Source: Rhodocyclales bacterium (GTDB taxonomy: Bacteria; Pseudomonadota; Gammaproteobacteria; Burkholderiales; Rhodocyclaceae). From it: a stretch of 33,170 nucleotides of DNA. The position numbers were made by a program, and so were the translations under genes. Positions within the stretch are counted from its first letter, which is position 1; the number at the start of each line of letters is the position of its first letter. The notes below the pieces were generated by a model, which did not search any database, was not told the DNA's origin, and saw only the letters and a program-made list of their open reading frames with translations. Location: positions 1 through 33,170 of the forward strand of contig JACRIY010000022.1 in NCBI GenBank assembly GCA_016235805.1. Reading direction: 5' to 3'. This document shows, in pieces, positions 1 through 8,971 of the stretch.

Positions 1-1395
1 GATGATCAGGCTGCGCGTCAGGATGTTGGCGCCCTCGACCGTGATCGCCACCGGGATCTGCTGGTAGGCGCGGCCCATGAAGTTGTTGGGGCCGAGGCAG
101 ATGCCCTTGCCGCCGAGGATGTCCATCGCGTCATTGACCACTTGGCGCGTGCGCTCGGTGACGTGGTACTTGACGATGGCGGAGACCACCGAGGGCTTTT
201 CGCCCAGGTCAATCGCACCGGCGGTCATGCCGCGCGCCGCGTCCATCAGGTAGAGGTTGCCGCCCATGCGCGCCAGCGGCTCCTCGATGCCTTCGAACTT
301 GCCGATCGCGGTCTTGAACTGGCTGCGCACCCGGGCGTAGGCGCCGGTGGCGCGCACCGCGAGCTTGGACATGCCGGTATTCGACGAGGGCAGCGAGATC
401 GAGCGCCCTGCCGCCAGGCACTCCATGAGCATGCGCCAGCCCTGGCCGGCCATTGCGGGCCCGCCGATGATCCAGTCCAGCGGCATGAAGACGTCCTTGC
501 CCGAGTTGGGGCCGTTCTGGAACACGGCATTCAGCGGAAAATGGCGGCGGCCGATGTTCACGCCGGGATGGTCGGTCGGTACCAGCGCGCAGGTGATGCC
601 CAAGTCATCGACATTGCCGAGCAAATGATCAGGGTCCTGCAGGCGGAAGGCCAGGCCGAGGAGGGTGCAGATCGGGCCCAGCGTGATGTAGCGCTTGTCC
701 CAGGTGACGCGCATGCCGATCACTTCCCTGCCCTGCCACTGGCCCTTGCAGACGATGCCGAGGTCGGGGATGGAGGCCGCGTCCGATCCGGCATGCGGAT
801 TGGTCAGGGCGAAGGCGGGGATCTCCAGGCCTTTCGCCAGGCGCGGCAGGTAGTAGTCCTTCTGTTCCTCGGTGCCGTAGTGCAGCAGCAGTTCGGCCGG
901 GCCAAGCGAGTTGGGCACCATGACTGAAACTGCGGCGGCCGAGCAGCGCGTGGACAGTTTTTGCACCACGGCCGAGTGCGCGTAGGCGGAAAACTCCAGC
1001 CCGCCGTAGCGTTTCGGAATGATCATGCCGAGGAAACCCTTGTCCTTGACGTAGGCCCAGACCTCGGGCGGCAGGTCGTGGTGGATCTGGGTCGTGTCCC
1101 AGTCGTGCGACATGGCGCACAGCGCCTCGCACTCGTTGTCGAGGAAGGACTGCTCCTCGGCGCTGAGCTTCGGCTGCGGATAGTCCAGAAGCTTGCCCCA
1201 GGCCGGCTTGCCGGAAAAGAGTTCGCCCTCCCACCAGACGGTGCCGGCCTCCAGCGCCTCGCGCTCGGTTTGCGACATGGCCGGCAACATTTTCTTGTAA
1301 AGGCCGAAGATCGGCCCGGTAAGAACCGCGCGACGCAGCGGCGGTAGCAGGAGCACGGCGGCTATTGCAGCGATCAGTACGAGGAACCAGGTCAT
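1..1395 (-). CDS. fadE: Acyl-CoA dehydrogenase FadE (C-terminus cut by window edge)
   Basis: This is the first enzyme of fatty-acid beta-oxidation, oxidising acyl-CoA to trans-2-enoyl-CoA with FAD. The visible 465 residues start at an ATG at 1395 preceded by a good AAGGAGA ribosome site. They open with a hydrophobic segment (about residues 1-20), as in E. coli FadE, which is larger than ordinary acyl-CoA dehydrogenases (about 815 residues). Recognisable FadE stretches are [12 protein letters not shown] (the acyl-CoA dehydrogenase middle-domain signature), [15 protein letters not shown] and [13 protein letters not shown], the last near the window edge. The C-terminal FadE-specific part lies outside the window. 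It is 15 bp downstream of the TetR gene on the same strand, so the two are probably one operon controlled by that repressor. Identity is secure; substrate chain length cannot be read from the sequence. Confidence 0.93.
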   Translation of the reverse strand, partial: MTWFLVLIAAIAAVLLLPPLRRAVLTGPIFGLYKKMLPAMSQTEREALEAGTVWWEGELFSGKPAWGKLLDYPQPKLSAEEQSFLDNECEALCAMSHDWDTTQIHHDLPPEVWAYVKDKGFLGMIIPKRYGGLEFSAYAHSAVVQKLSTRCSAAAVSVMVPNSLGPAELLLHYGTEEQKDYYLPRLAKGLEIPAFALTNPHAGSDAASIPDLGIVCKGQWQGREVIGMRVTWDKRYITLGPICTLLGLAFRLQDPDHLLGNVDDLGITCALVPTDHPGVNIGRRHFPLNAVFQNGPNSGKDVFMPLDWIIGGPAMAGQGWRMLMECLAAGRSISLPSSNTGMSKLAVRATGAYARVRSQFKTAIGKFEGIEEPLARMGGNLYLMDAARGMTAGAIDLGEKPSVVSAIVKYHVTERTRQVVNDAMDILGGKGICLGPNNFMGRAYQQIPVAITVEGANILTRSLII

Positions 1396-1410
1396 GGCGT
1401 TCTCCTTGGG

Positions 1411-2082
1411 TCAGGCGGCGCGATTGGCGCGCGGCTTCCTGGCGGGTTTGGCTAATACTTCGGGCAAGGGGGCGCGCAGGCCGCCGATGAGGAAGCTCAT
1501 CAGCCGCGCATACAGCGCCTCGGGGTCGGAATCGTCGATCGGCCCCAGCAGGCGCAGGGCATCGGCACCGGAAATCGCGTAGGACAGCGCGCCCATCATG
1601 AAATGGAAGCGCCAGAGGAATTCCTCCTGCGGTACGTCGGGCAGGGCCTTGAAGAAGGCCGCCTTGAAGCGGGCGATGACTTCGGCGTATTCGTCGGCGA
1701 GGAAGGTGCGGATGAAATCGGTGGGTTCTGTGTAGGTGCGGCCGAGCAGTCGCATGAAGGTCTGGCCGCCGTTCTTGTCGGCCGCCATGCGGATCGCCAC
1801 GCCGAAAAAGGCCTCGACGATCTGCCGTGGCTTCAGCGGTGCGCCCTTCGCTTCAGCTTCGAACGCAGTCAGCGCAGCAATGCGCTGCTCGTTGAGCCAG
1901 GTCAGGCGGCGGCGGAACACCGCCTCGATCAGCGCCTCCTTCGAGCCGAAGTGGTAATTCACCGCCGCCAGGTTGGCCTGGGCCTCGGCGGTGATCATGC
2001 GCAAGGTCGTCGCGTCGAGGCCATGCCGGACAAAAAGCCGCTCGGCGGCATCAAGGATACGGGTGCGGGTGTCGATTTCCAT
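1411..2082 (-). CDS. TetR-family transcriptional regulator, probable regulator of fadE
   Basis: This is a 223-residue TetR-type repressor. The N-terminal helix-turn-helix is clear (TRTRILDAAERLFVRHGLDATTLRMI, then NLAAVNYHFGSKEALIEAVF, about residues 3-55). It is followed by an all-helical ligand domain of the kind seen in PsrA/FadR-like fatty-acid regulators. I chose the ATG at 2082, which has a GAGG about 11 nt upstream. A longer reading from a TTG at 2103 is possible but would run up to the palindrome at 2114-2127. The gene directly precedes fadE (15-bp gap). The family and context suggest repression of beta-oxidation relieved by acyl-CoA, probably with autoregulation; this function is inference. 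The C-terminal tail is Lys/Arg/Ala-rich. Confidence 0.88.
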   Translation of the reverse strand: MEIDTRTRILDAAERLFVRHGLDATTLRMITAEAQANLAAVNYHFGSKEALIEAVFRRRLTWLNEQRIAALTAFEAEAKGAPLKPRQIVEAFFGVAIRMAADKNGGQTFMRLLGRTYTEPTDFIRTFLADEYAEVIARFKAAFFKALPDVPQEEFLWRFHFMMGALSYAISGADALRLLGPIDDSDPEALYARLMSFLIGGLRAPLPEVLAKPARKPRANRAA

Positions 2083-2113
2083 GGGCTGGCGGACCTCGGG
2101 CAAACAAAAGTTT

Positions 2114-2127
2114 CAAACGATTGTTTA
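2114..2127. promoter_or_regulatory. PsrA-like palindromic operator upstream of the TetR-fadE operon
   Basis: The sequence reads CAAAC-GATT-GTTTA, an AAAC-N4-GTTT dyad. It fits the published PsrA consensus (G/C)AAAC-N2-4-GTTT(G/C) except for the last base. It lies 32 bp upstream of the chosen start of the TetR gene, in an AT-rich pocket where a promoter would be expected. The placement suggests autorepression of the tetR-fadE operon. Confidence 0.55.
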
Positions 2128-2210
2128 AATCATGACATTTGAGGTTGAAGCGTGTCAAGCCGCCGGCGGGAAATTAGAGGGCACCCTCGGTTCATCCCCG
2201 GGTTCCTCTG

Positions 2211-2233
2211 ACTGCCTACGTAGTTTCCGCAGT
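2211..2233. promoter_or_regulatory. Candidate dyad operator upstream of the corrinoid operon
   Basis: ACTGC (2211-2215) is mirrored by GCAGT (2229-2233), with a perfect CTACGTAG palindrome (2216-2223) between them. It lies about 65-85 bp before the first corrinoid-operon gene, in the spacer shared with the divergent tetR gene. The protein that would bind it is unknown. No cobalamin riboswitch is visible in this 215-bp spacer. Confidence 0.3.
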
Positions 2234-2297
2234 TGGCCGCGCATTTCACGGATAAACAGATGGGCTACGGTCTGAGACCATGATGGGGGGGGTACCC

Positions 2298-2945
2298 ATG
2301 AACTCGCAGTCCTTATCCGATCTGATCACTCCGTTCCGCGAATCACTCGAATCGCTCGATCGCATCCGGGCCGAAAGCCTGTTCGCGGAGGCACTTTCAC
2401 GCGTTTCGCCGATCGCGGCCGTCGAGCAGCTCATCGTTCCCGCCCTCGAGCAGATGGGCAATGCCTGGCATGAAGGCAGCGTGGCCCTGTCCCAGGTCTA
2501 CATGGGCGGCCGTTTCTGCGAGGAACTGGTAGAGCGCGTGCTGCCGCCCAGCGACCCGGACCGCAAGCACCAGCCCCGTTCCGCGATCGTGCTGCTCAAC
2601 GACTACCACATGCTGGGCAAGCGCATCGTCTATTCGGTGATGCGCGCCAGCGGCTTCGAACTCTTCGACTACGGCCGCATGGACGTCGACGAACTGGTCG
2701 AACGGGCGCTGGCCGACAGGATCCGCGTGCTGCTGGTTTCGGTGCTGATGCTGCCCTCCGCCCTCAAGGTGGCCGATGTCTGCAGCCAGCTCAAGGCCCG
2801 TGGCTCGGACATCAAGGTTGCGGTTGGCGGCGCTCCCTTCCTCTTCGATGGCGAACTTTGGCGGGAAGTCGGCGCCGATGGCATGGGCCGCAGCGCCGGC
2901 GACGCGGTCACCATCGTCGACGCCTGGATGAGGGAGATGGCATGA
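2298..2945 (+). CDS. B12-binding corrinoid protein (MtbC/MttC-like)
   Basis: This is a 215-residue two-domain corrinoid protein of the type that shuttles methyl groups between methyltransferases. The N-terminal helical cap domain (about residues 15-85, with VPALEQMGNAWHEGSVALSQVYMGG) precedes a Rossmann-like B12-binding domain. That domain has the base-off/His-on motif D102-x-H104-x-x-G107 (DYHMLG), then the SVLML strand and the VGGAPF loop. The start is uncertain. I chose ATG 2298, which has a run of G as ribosome site; in-frame ATGs at 2280 and 2283 would add five or six residues. It overlaps the next gene by 4 nt (ATGA). No MttB-type substrate methyltransferase and no reductive activator (RACo) lie nearby, so a sensory rather than catabolic role is plausible. 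Confidence 0.88.
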   Translation: MNSQSLSDLITPFRESLESLDRIRAESLFAEALSRVSPIAAVEQLIVPALEQMGNAWHEGSVALSQVYMGGRFCEELVERVLPPSDPDRKHQPRSAIVLLNDYHMLGKRIVYSVMRASGFELFDYGRMDVDELVERALADRIRVLLVSVLMLPSALKVADVCSQLKARGSDIKVAVGGAPFLFDGELWREVGADGMGRSAGDAVTIVDAWMREMA

Positions 2946-4000
2946 ACTCCATGGAACGCGTGCTGACCACGCTGGGCCACAAGGAGCCCGACCGCGTGCC
3001 GCTGTTCCTGCTCGCCAACATGCATGGCGCGAAGGAACTCGGCCTGTCGTTGCGCGACTACTACGCCAGCGCCGGGAACGTCATCGATGGCGAAATGCGC
3101 CTGCTCGAAAAATTCGGCAGCGATTGCGCCTATCCCTTCTTCTACGCGTCGCTCGAAATCGAAGCCTGGGGCGGCGACACCATCTTCTCCGCCGACGGCC
3201 CCCCGCTGTGCGGCCCGCCGGTGATCCGCCGCCCGGAGGATATCGACAGCCTGCGTCCGCCGGAAGTCGAATCGTCGCCGGCCCTGCGGCGCGTGCTGGA
3301 CACCATCGCCGGGCTCAAGCAACGCCTGGATGGCCGGGTGCCGATCATCGCGGTTGCCATCTCGCCCTTTTCGCTGCCGGTGATGCAGATGGGCTTCGAC
3401 CGCTATATCGAGCTGATGCACGAGCAGCCGGACCGCTTCCTCAAGCTGATGCAAACCAACGAGGAGTTCACCGTCAATTGGGCCAACGCCCAGCTGGCCG
3501 CCGGCGCCACCGCGATCTGCTACTTCGATCCGGTGTCCTCGACCACCAACATCCCGCGCGATCTCTACCTCGCCACCGGCCAACAAGTGGCGAAACGCGC
3601 GCTGGCCAGGATCAAGGGCCCGACCGCCACCCACATGGCATCCGGCCGCTGCCTGCCGATACTTGGCGACATCGCCGATACCGGCACCGCCGTGGTCGGC
3701 GTCAGCATTCTGGAAGACCTCGCCCGACTCAAGGCGGCCGCCGCCGGACGCGTCACCCTGCTGGGCAATCTTAACGGCATCGAAATGCGGCGCTGGACGC
3801 CGGCCGACGCCGAGCTGGCGGTCAAGCGCGCCATCGCCGCGGCGGGTCCGGGCGGCGGCTTCATCCTCTCCGACAACCACGGCGAGATTCCCTTCCAGGT
3901 CGCCGATGAGACCCTTCTGGCGATCCGCGAAGCGGTCGACCGCTGGGGACGTTATCCGCTCGACTGGGTGCAGGACTGGACCGATCCCGGCCCGACCTGA
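2942..4000 (+). CDS. Uroporphyrinogen decarboxylase-family corrinoid methyltransferase (MtaA/CmuA-like) with altered zinc-site residues
   Basis: This is a 352-residue UroD-fold protein of the corrinoid methyltransferase branch, starting in an ATGA overlap with the corrinoid-protein gene. Family landmarks are an N-terminal MERVLTTLGHKEPDRVPLF, a central ISPFSLPVMQMGFDRYIELMHEQPDRF, and a C-terminal LLGNLNG followed by GGGFILSDNHGEIP. MtaA/MtbA enzymes bind catalytic zinc through H-x-C and a later Cys (in a G-C-G-I-type loop). Here H231 is kept but the H-x-C cysteine is Ala233, and the late Cys position appears to be H313 (SDNHGEIP). The protein may therefore use a different zinc set, or may bind methyl-corrinoid without classical turnover. 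It is not hemE: the true decarboxylase is organised differently and the neighbours are signalling genes. The family call is firm; the substrate is unknown. Confidence 0.85.
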   Translation: MNSMERVLTTLGHKEPDRVPLFLLANMHGAKELGLSLRDYYASAGNVIDGEMRLLEKFGSDCAYPFFYASLEIEAWGGDTIFSADGPPLCGPPVIRRPEDIDSLRPPEVESSPALRRVLDTIAGLKQRLDGRVPIIAVAISPFSLPVMQMGFDRYIELMHEQPDRFLKLMQTNEEFTVNWANAQLAAGATAICYFDPVSSTTNIPRDLYLATGQQVAKRALARIKGPTATHMASGRCLPILGDIADTGTAVVGVSILEDLARLKAAAAGRVTLLGNLNGIEMRRWTPADAELAVKRAIAAAGPGGGFILSDNHGEIPFQVADETLLAIREAVDRWGRYPLDWVQDWTDPGPT

Positions 4001-4008
4001 ACGACATC

Positions 4009-5760
4009 ATGTCCGCCCGGCACTGCATCCTTGCCTGCCACAACTTCCACCGTGAAGTGGATGCCGCCGTAAGCGCCGAAGGCTGGACCGACGTCAGCGC
4101 GGTGGCGTTCCCGGCCCGTTGCGGACGCCCGCCGCTCGCTTGGGATGAACTGCGCACGCTGCTGCCCGACGATTGCACGCAGTTGGCGGTACTCGGTCGC
4201 GCCTGCCTGCAGGGCCTGGGCGACCCGCCCGCCGGCTTCCCGCCGATCAAGCTGATGCCGCAGCAACAATGCTTCAACCTCGTCGCCGATCCCTCACTGG
4301 TGAGCGAAGCCATCGGTGAAGGCGGCTACCTGCTGACGCCGGGCTGGCTCGCGAACTGGCGCGAACGCATCGTCGAGATGGGATTCACCCCGGAAACCGC
4401 GGGCGGCTTTTTCCAGGACTTTGCGCGCAAATTGGTGCTGCTCGACACCGGCATCGATACCGAGGCCAAGACGCAACTGGCCGAACTGGCGCTTGCCGTC
4501 GGCCTGCCCGCAAAGCGCATCGCGGTCGGACTCGACCGCGTTCGCCTGCTGTTGGCGCCGGTGGTCCTGGCCTGGCGACTGGCCGAGGAGCGCAACCAGC
4601 GCGACGACGCCGAACGGCACCACAAGCGCGAACTGGCCGACCGGGTGTCGGCCATGGATCTTCTGGCGCAACTGGCCAAGGCGCGCGAGGAAGCCGAAGC
4701 CATCGCCGCCATCGAGGACGTGTTCCGCATGCTCTTCGCGCCCGATACCTGGCATTACCTGAGGGTCGAGCAGGAGCAGCCGTTGGCCGATCCGCGCGTC
4801 CCGGACGAGGTGTTCGCCGCGCTCGACGAACTGCGCTCACCCTGGGCCTGGACCCCTTCCGGCAAGGGCTTCATGCTGCGCATCGCCCACGGCGAGCACA
4901 GGCTGGGCCTCATCGCGGTCGACGGCCTCGCCTTTCCCGAGTACCGCGAACGCTACCTCAACCTGGCGCTGGCGATCAGCGGCGTCTGCGCGCTGGCCAT
5001 CGACAATGCGCGCACCCACAAGCAACTGGTGGAGGCGGAACGCATGGCCTCGCTCGCCGTCCTCGTCGCCGGCGTGGCCCATGAAATCAATACGCCGGTC
5101 GGTGTCGGCCTGGCTGCCGCATCGATACTGGAAAAACAGTCCGCCGGGCTCGCCCTGCGCTTCGCCGAGCGCCACATGACCCAATCCGACCTCACCTCCT
5201 ACCTCGGTGCGGCGCAGGAAGAGGCCAGCCTGATCCGCGCGAACCTGGAACGCATCGGAGCGCTGATCGACGCCTTTCGCCAGGTCGCAGTGCAGGGCAA
5301 GCTGCCGGAAAAGCGCCGCTGCCGGCTTGGCGCGATGTTCAGGGACATCCTTGCCACCCAGGGCGAACAACTGGCCGCCCGCAACATCGAGGTCGCGCTC
5401 GATTGCGATGAGGCCCTCGAAATCGAAAGCGTGGCCGCCGACTGGACCAGCATCCTGTCCAACCTGGTCGCCAATTCGCTGCAACACGGATTCAGGAACC
5501 GCGACCGCGGGCACATCGCAATCGACGTCACCGCCAACGCCACTCGGTTGCGGATCGACTATGCGGATGACGGATGCGGCATGACGGCAACGGCGCGCGC
5601 GCGCATCTTCGATCCTTTCTTTACCACCGACATGCAGAATGGCATGGGGCTTGGCATGCATCTGGTATACAACCTGGTCACCCATCGTTTCGGCGGCAGC
5701 ATCACCTGCACCAGCGAGCCGGACAAGGGCGCCCAATTTCACATCGAGGTGCCTCTATGA
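4009..5760 (+). CDS. Sensor histidine kinase with Cys-rich DUF1638-like N-terminal domain and GAF-like domain
   Basis: This is a 583-residue soluble kinase; no signal peptide or membrane segment is visible. Residues 1-190 resemble DUF1638, a family met beside corrinoid methyltransferases ([37 protein letters not shown]). This part has six cysteines in its first 88 residues (6, 10, 38, 56, 66, 88). A coiled linker (about 195-235) leads to a GAF-like region (about 235-345, ending [19 protein letters not shown]). Then come a HPK4-type H-box (GVAHEINTP, His358), an N-box ([11 protein letters not shown], about 485), G1 (DDGCGM) and G2 (GMGLGMHL). It starts 8 nt after the methyltransferase gene and overlaps the next gene by 4 nt. 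Context suggests it reads the state of the corrinoid/methyltransferase pair; that is inference. Confidence 0.85.
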   Translation: MSARHCILACHNFHREVDAAVSAEGWTDVSAVAFPARCGRPPLAWDELRTLLPDDCTQLAVLGRACLQGLGDPPAGFPPIKLMPQQQCFNLVADPSLVSEAIGEGGYLLTPGWLANWRERIVEMGFTPETAGGFFQDFARKLVLLDTGIDTEAKTQLAELALAVGLPAKRIAVGLDRVRLLLAPVVLAWRLAEERNQRDDAERHHKRELADRVSAMDLLAQLAKAREEAEAIAAIEDVFRMLFAPDTWHYLRVEQEQPLADPRVPDEVFAALDELRSPWAWTPSGKGFMLRIAHGEHRLGLIAVDGLAFPEYRERYLNLALAISGVCALAIDNARTHKQLVEAERMASLAVLVAGVAHEINTPVGVGLAAASILEKQSAGLALRFAERHMTQSDLTSYLGAAQEEASLIRANLERIGALIDAFRQVAVQGKLPEKRRCRLGAMFRDILATQGEQLAARNIEVALDCDEALEIESVAADWTSILSNLVANSLQHGFRNRDRGHIAIDVTANATRLRIDYADDGCGMTATARARIFDPFFTTDMQNGMGLGMHLVYNLVTHRFGGSITCTSEPDKGAQFHIEVPL

Positions 5761-8579
5761 GCGCGCCAGCAGAATCCGACGAATTCACCACCTTGTTCGC
5801 CCCCGAACCCGACGACGCCGAAGCGCGCGCATCCGGGCACTGGAAAGTGCTGGTGGTCGACGACGAGCCCGACATCCATGCCGTGCTGCGCCTGGCCATG
5901 CAGGACATGATGGTCGAGGGCATACCCTTGCAGCTGATCGATGCGCATTCGGCCGAGGAAGCCAAGGCGATCCTTGCCCGCGAGCCGGACATCGCCCTGA
6001 TCCTGCTCGACGTCGTCATGGAAACCGAAGATGCCGGCCTCGAACTGGTGCGCCACGTGCGCCAGGAGCTGTGCAACCGCATGGTGCGCATCGTGCTGGT
6101 CACCGGGCAGCCGGGCTACGCCCCGCAACGGGAAGTCGTGGCCAACTACGAGATCGACGGCTACCGCCTCAAGTCCGAACTGACGGCGGACCGCATCTTC
6201 GTTTCCGTCTATGCCGGGGTGCGCGCCTACCAGACGCTGGTCGAGCAGACCCTGCAGCGGATCCAGCTCGACGAAGCCGAAGACGGCCTGCGCCGGGAGC
6301 AGATGCTGAAGGCCGCCATCGTCGAGCACTCCGATGACGGCATCATCGGCCGGACGCTGGACGGGGTGATCACCAGCTGGAACCGGGCGGCCGAGAAGAT
6401 CCTCGGCTACACCGCCGGCGAAGTGCTCGGCAAGTCGATTTCCATCCTGGTGCCGGCCGACCGCGTCGACGAAGAGCGGAGAATGATCGCCTCGATATTG
6501 GCCGGCAGCGGGATCAATCACCAGGAAACCGAACGCCTGGCGCGCGACGGCAGGCGCATCCCGGTTTCGCTCACCGTGTCGCCCATCCTCGATTCCGGCG
6601 GCAGGATGATCGGCGCCTCGCAGATCGTGCGCGACATCACGGAACGCAAGAAGGCCGAAGCCGAACTCGAAAAGTACCGGCACGACCTCGAACACCTGGT
6701 CGAGGAACGCACCAGCGAACTCTCTCTGGCGAAGGACGCCGCCGAAGCTGCCAACCACGCCAAGACGCAGTTCCTGGCCAACATGAGCCACGAAATCCGG
6801 ACACCGATGAATGCCGTGCTCGGGCTCACCCACCTGCTGCATTCCGGCGCGACGCCCAAGCAGAAGGAAAGGCTGGACAAGATCAGCCAGGCCGGCCAGC
6901 ACCTGCTGGCGATCATCAACGACATCCTCGACCTGTCGAAGATCGAGGCCGGCAAGCTGCACCTCGACGACCAGAATTTTTCCCTGGTCGCGGTGATGGA
7001 CCATGTCCATTCGATGATTTCGGCGACGGCGCAAGCCAAGGGGCTGCGCATCCGCTTCGACTACGACGAGGTTCCCCACTGGCTGCGCGGCGACCCCACC
7101 CGCCTGGCGCAGTCCCTGCTCAACTATGCCAGCAACGCGGTGAAGTTCACCGAACGGGGATCCGTGTCGATTCGCGCGCAGCTGCTGGATCAGACCGAAG
7201 ACGACCTGCTGTTGCGCTTCGAGGTCGAGGACACCGGCATCGGCATCGCCGCCGACGAACTGGCGCGCCTGTTCCACGCCTTCGAGCAGGTCGATGCGTC
7301 GAGCTCGCGGCGCTACGGCGGCACCGGCCTCGGACTGGTGATCACCCGGCGCCTGGTGGAAATAATGGGGGGCGAAGTCGGCGCCGACTGCAGCCCCGGC
7401 GTCGGCAGCAAGTTCTGGTTTACCGCGCACTTCCGCCCGGGTCATGGCCTGGCACCCGCCGAGACGGTCGCGGGATCCGAGAGCGCCGAGGATGCGCTGC
7501 GGCTGCACCACATGGGCGCGCGGCTGCTGCTGGTGGAGGACAATCCGATCAATCGCGAAGTGGCGCTGGAACTCCTGCACGGCGTTCAGTTCGCGGTCGA
7601 TCTGGCGGCCAACGGCCAGGAAGCGGTCGAGCTTGCGCGTGCCCGGCACTATGACCTCGTGCTGATGGACATCCAGATGCCGGTGATGAACGGCCTCGAT
7701 GCCACGCGCGCCATCCGCGGCATTCCGGAACACGCCGGGACGCCGATCCTGGCGATGACCGCAAACGCCTTCGACGAGGATCGCGCTGCCTGCCAGGCCG
7801 CAGGCATGAACGATTTCATCGTCAAGCCGGTGGAGCCCGACGCGCTTTACGCCAGCCTGCTGCGGTGGCTGCTGGTGCCCGCCGCAAAGGGAGCCGCGCC
7901 GGAGGCAAGGCAGCCCGCTGCCGCCCCTGTCGTGGCCCCGCCCTCGCCGGCCGATACGACGCTGACCGCGGCACTGGAACACCTGGCCGGGTTGCCGGGC
8001 CTGAATGTGGAGCAGGGCCTTTCCATGGTGCGCGGCAACGGTGCCAAGTACCTGGACCTGCTGCGCCGCTTCGCCGAGAGCCATGCGGACGACATGGCCG
8101 CGTTGCAGACCAGCCTCGCCGCCGGCGATCGGCCCACCGCCCTGCGACTGGCGCACACGCTGAAGGGCGCGGCGGCCACGCTGGGCGCCAACCGCCTGGC
8201 CAGGATGGCGCGCGACCTGGAGGAGATCCTCCATGTGGAAACGGACTCGGAGAGCGTCGAATCGCGGCTGTTGCAGCAGATGACCGCGATCCGGCTGGAG
8301 TTTCCCCCGCTCGCGGCCGCCTTGCCGCCCGTCGCACCCGTCGCCACGGACGCCGGCGGCGCGCGCGACCGGGCCACGCTGCAATCCCTGCTGGGCACGC
8401 TGGAAGCGCTGCTGGAGCAGGGTGACACGGCCTCGATCGAACTGCTCGACACCCACGGCGACGCGCTGAAGCTTGCCCTTGCCGGCGACTTCGAAAAGCT
8501 CGCGGGCGACATCCGGCGCTTCGCCTTCGACGACGCCCTCAATTCGCTGCGAGCCTTGCGGCAAAAGCTCGGGGTCTAG
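5757..8579 (+). CDS. Hybrid histidine kinase/response regulator: REC-PAS-HisKA-HATPase-REC-Hpt
   Basis: This is a 940-residue cytosolic phosphorelay protein. The start is the ATG in the ATGA overlap with the upstream kinase. Domains: REC1 (about 28-150, phospho-acceptor Asp85 in LILLDVVME); PAS (about 183-300, [22 protein letters not shown]); a coiled linker; HisKA ([14 protein letters not shown], His345); HATPase_c (N-box [11 protein letters not shown]1 DTGIGI, G2 YGGTGLGL, about 440-560); REC2 (about 588-710, Asp638 in [13 protein letters not shown]); and an Ala/Pro-rich linker to Hpt (about 740-850, [13 protein letters not shown], His800). The final ~90 residues are less clear. REC1 is the natural target of the preceding kinase, which would feed this protein's own relay ending at Hpt. 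The next acceptor is not encoded nearby, so it must be elsewhere in the genome. Confidence 0.92.
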   Translation: MSAPAESDEFTTLFAPEPDDAEARASGHWKVLVVDDEPDIHAVLRLAMQDMMVEGIPLQLIDAHSAEEAKAILAREPDIALILLDVVMETEDAGLELVRHVRQELCNRMVRIVLVTGQPGYAPQREVVANYEIDGYRLKSELTADRIFVSVYAGVRAYQTLVEQTLQRIQLDEAEDGLRREQMLKAAIVEHSDDGIIGRTLDGVITSWNRAAEKILGYTAGEVLGKSISILVPADRVDEERRMIASILAGSGINHQETERLARDGRRIPVSLTVSPILDSGGRMIGASQIVRDITERKKAEAELEKYRHDLEHLVEERTSELSLAKDAAEAANHAKTQFLANMSHEIRTPMNAVLGLTHLLHSGATPKQKERLDKISQAGQHLLAIINDILDLSKIEAGKLHLDDQNFSLVAVMDHVHSMISATAQAKGLRIRFDYDEVPHWLRGDPTRLAQSLLNYASNAVKFTERGSVSIRAQLLDQTEDDLLLRFEVEDTGIGIAADELARLFHAFEQVDASSSRRYGGTGLGLVITRRLVEIMGGEVGADCSPGVGSKFWFTAHFRPGHGLAPAETVAGSESAEDALRLHHMGARLLLVEDNPINREVALELLHGVQFAVDLAANGQEAVELARARHYDLVLMDIQMPVMNGLDATRAIRGIPEHAGTPILAMTANAFDEDRAACQAAGMNDFIVKPVEPDALYASLLRWLLVPAAKGAAPEARQPAAAPVVAPPSPADTTLTAALEHLAGLPGLNVEQGLSMVRGNGAKYLDLLRRFAESHADDMAALQTSLAAGDRPTALRLAHTLKGAAATLGANRLARMARDLEEILHVETDSESVESRLLQQMTAIRLEFPPLAAALPPVAPVATDAGGARDRATLQSLLGTLEALLEQGDTASIELLDTHGDALKLALAGDFEKLAGDIRRFAFDDALNSLRALRQKLGV

Positions 8580-8585
8580 CGACGA

Positions 8586-8617
8586 GCGCCGGCGCCGCGA
8601 AAAACTTCCGCCGGCGC
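8586..8617 (+). terminator. GC-rich hairpin after the corrinoid/kinase operon
   Basis: A GCGCCGG / CCGGCGC stem (8586-8592 with 8611-8617) starts 6 nt after the hybrid-kinase stop. No T tract follows, so it may only pause transcription or stabilise the 3' end. Confidence 0.3.
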
Positions 8618-8640
8618 AAGCGCAAAACGGCCCAACAAGG

Positions 8641-8914
8641 CTAGCAGCCTGTCGGACTTTAGGCGCGGGATGCGTTGCCGCCCAACCGGGATGGATGCAA
8701 GGCGCGCCGCGCAGGCAATGGCTGTTCCATTGCCAAGCGGTGCAACGCCGCAGACGCCCGGTTGGGCGACAACCCTTCGGGACGGCATCAGTTTTGGCGC
8801 ATCGCGGCGTTGCGCCGCCTTGCTTGGGGGGCGCCAAAGCGTCGTCGGCGCGCCTTGCGCTGCATCCAAAACAGATACCGTCGCACCCACGCCTAAAGTC
8901 CGACAGGCTGCTAG
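8641..8914. mobile_element. MITE-like near-palindromic element with 25-bp perfect terminal inverted repeats
   Basis: The 25 bp at 8641-8665 (beginning CTAGCAGCCTGTCGGACTT) are the exact reverse complement of 8890-8914. Inside, further segments also mirror each other (GGATGCAAGGCGCGCCG near 8693 against CGGCGCGCCTTGC near 8850, and GGTGCAACGCCGC near 8741 against GCGGCGTTGCGCC near 8811). The whole 274 bp can therefore fold into one long branched hairpin. No transposase fits inside. The outer CTAG at both ends would suit a 4-bp YTAR-type target duplication as made by IS5-group elements; that assignment is inference. It sits between the kinase operon and the antiporter gene. Confidence 0.75.
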
Positions 8915-8971
8915 GATTCGGCTCCCTGCCGAAACGAACCCGCGTCCCCGGCCGAACCGACGATCCACCCG

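Noticed and set aside
2942-4000. Calling the UroD-family gene hemE
   Set aside because: Its sequence and operon (next to a corrinoid protein, 4-nt overlap) fit the methyltransferase branch, not haem synthesis.
5739-8837. Very long minus-strand open frame (over 1000 codons) opposite the hybrid kinase
   Set aside because: It is the antisense shadow of a strongly recognisable kinase in GC-rich DNA and also runs through the MITE; no family motifs.
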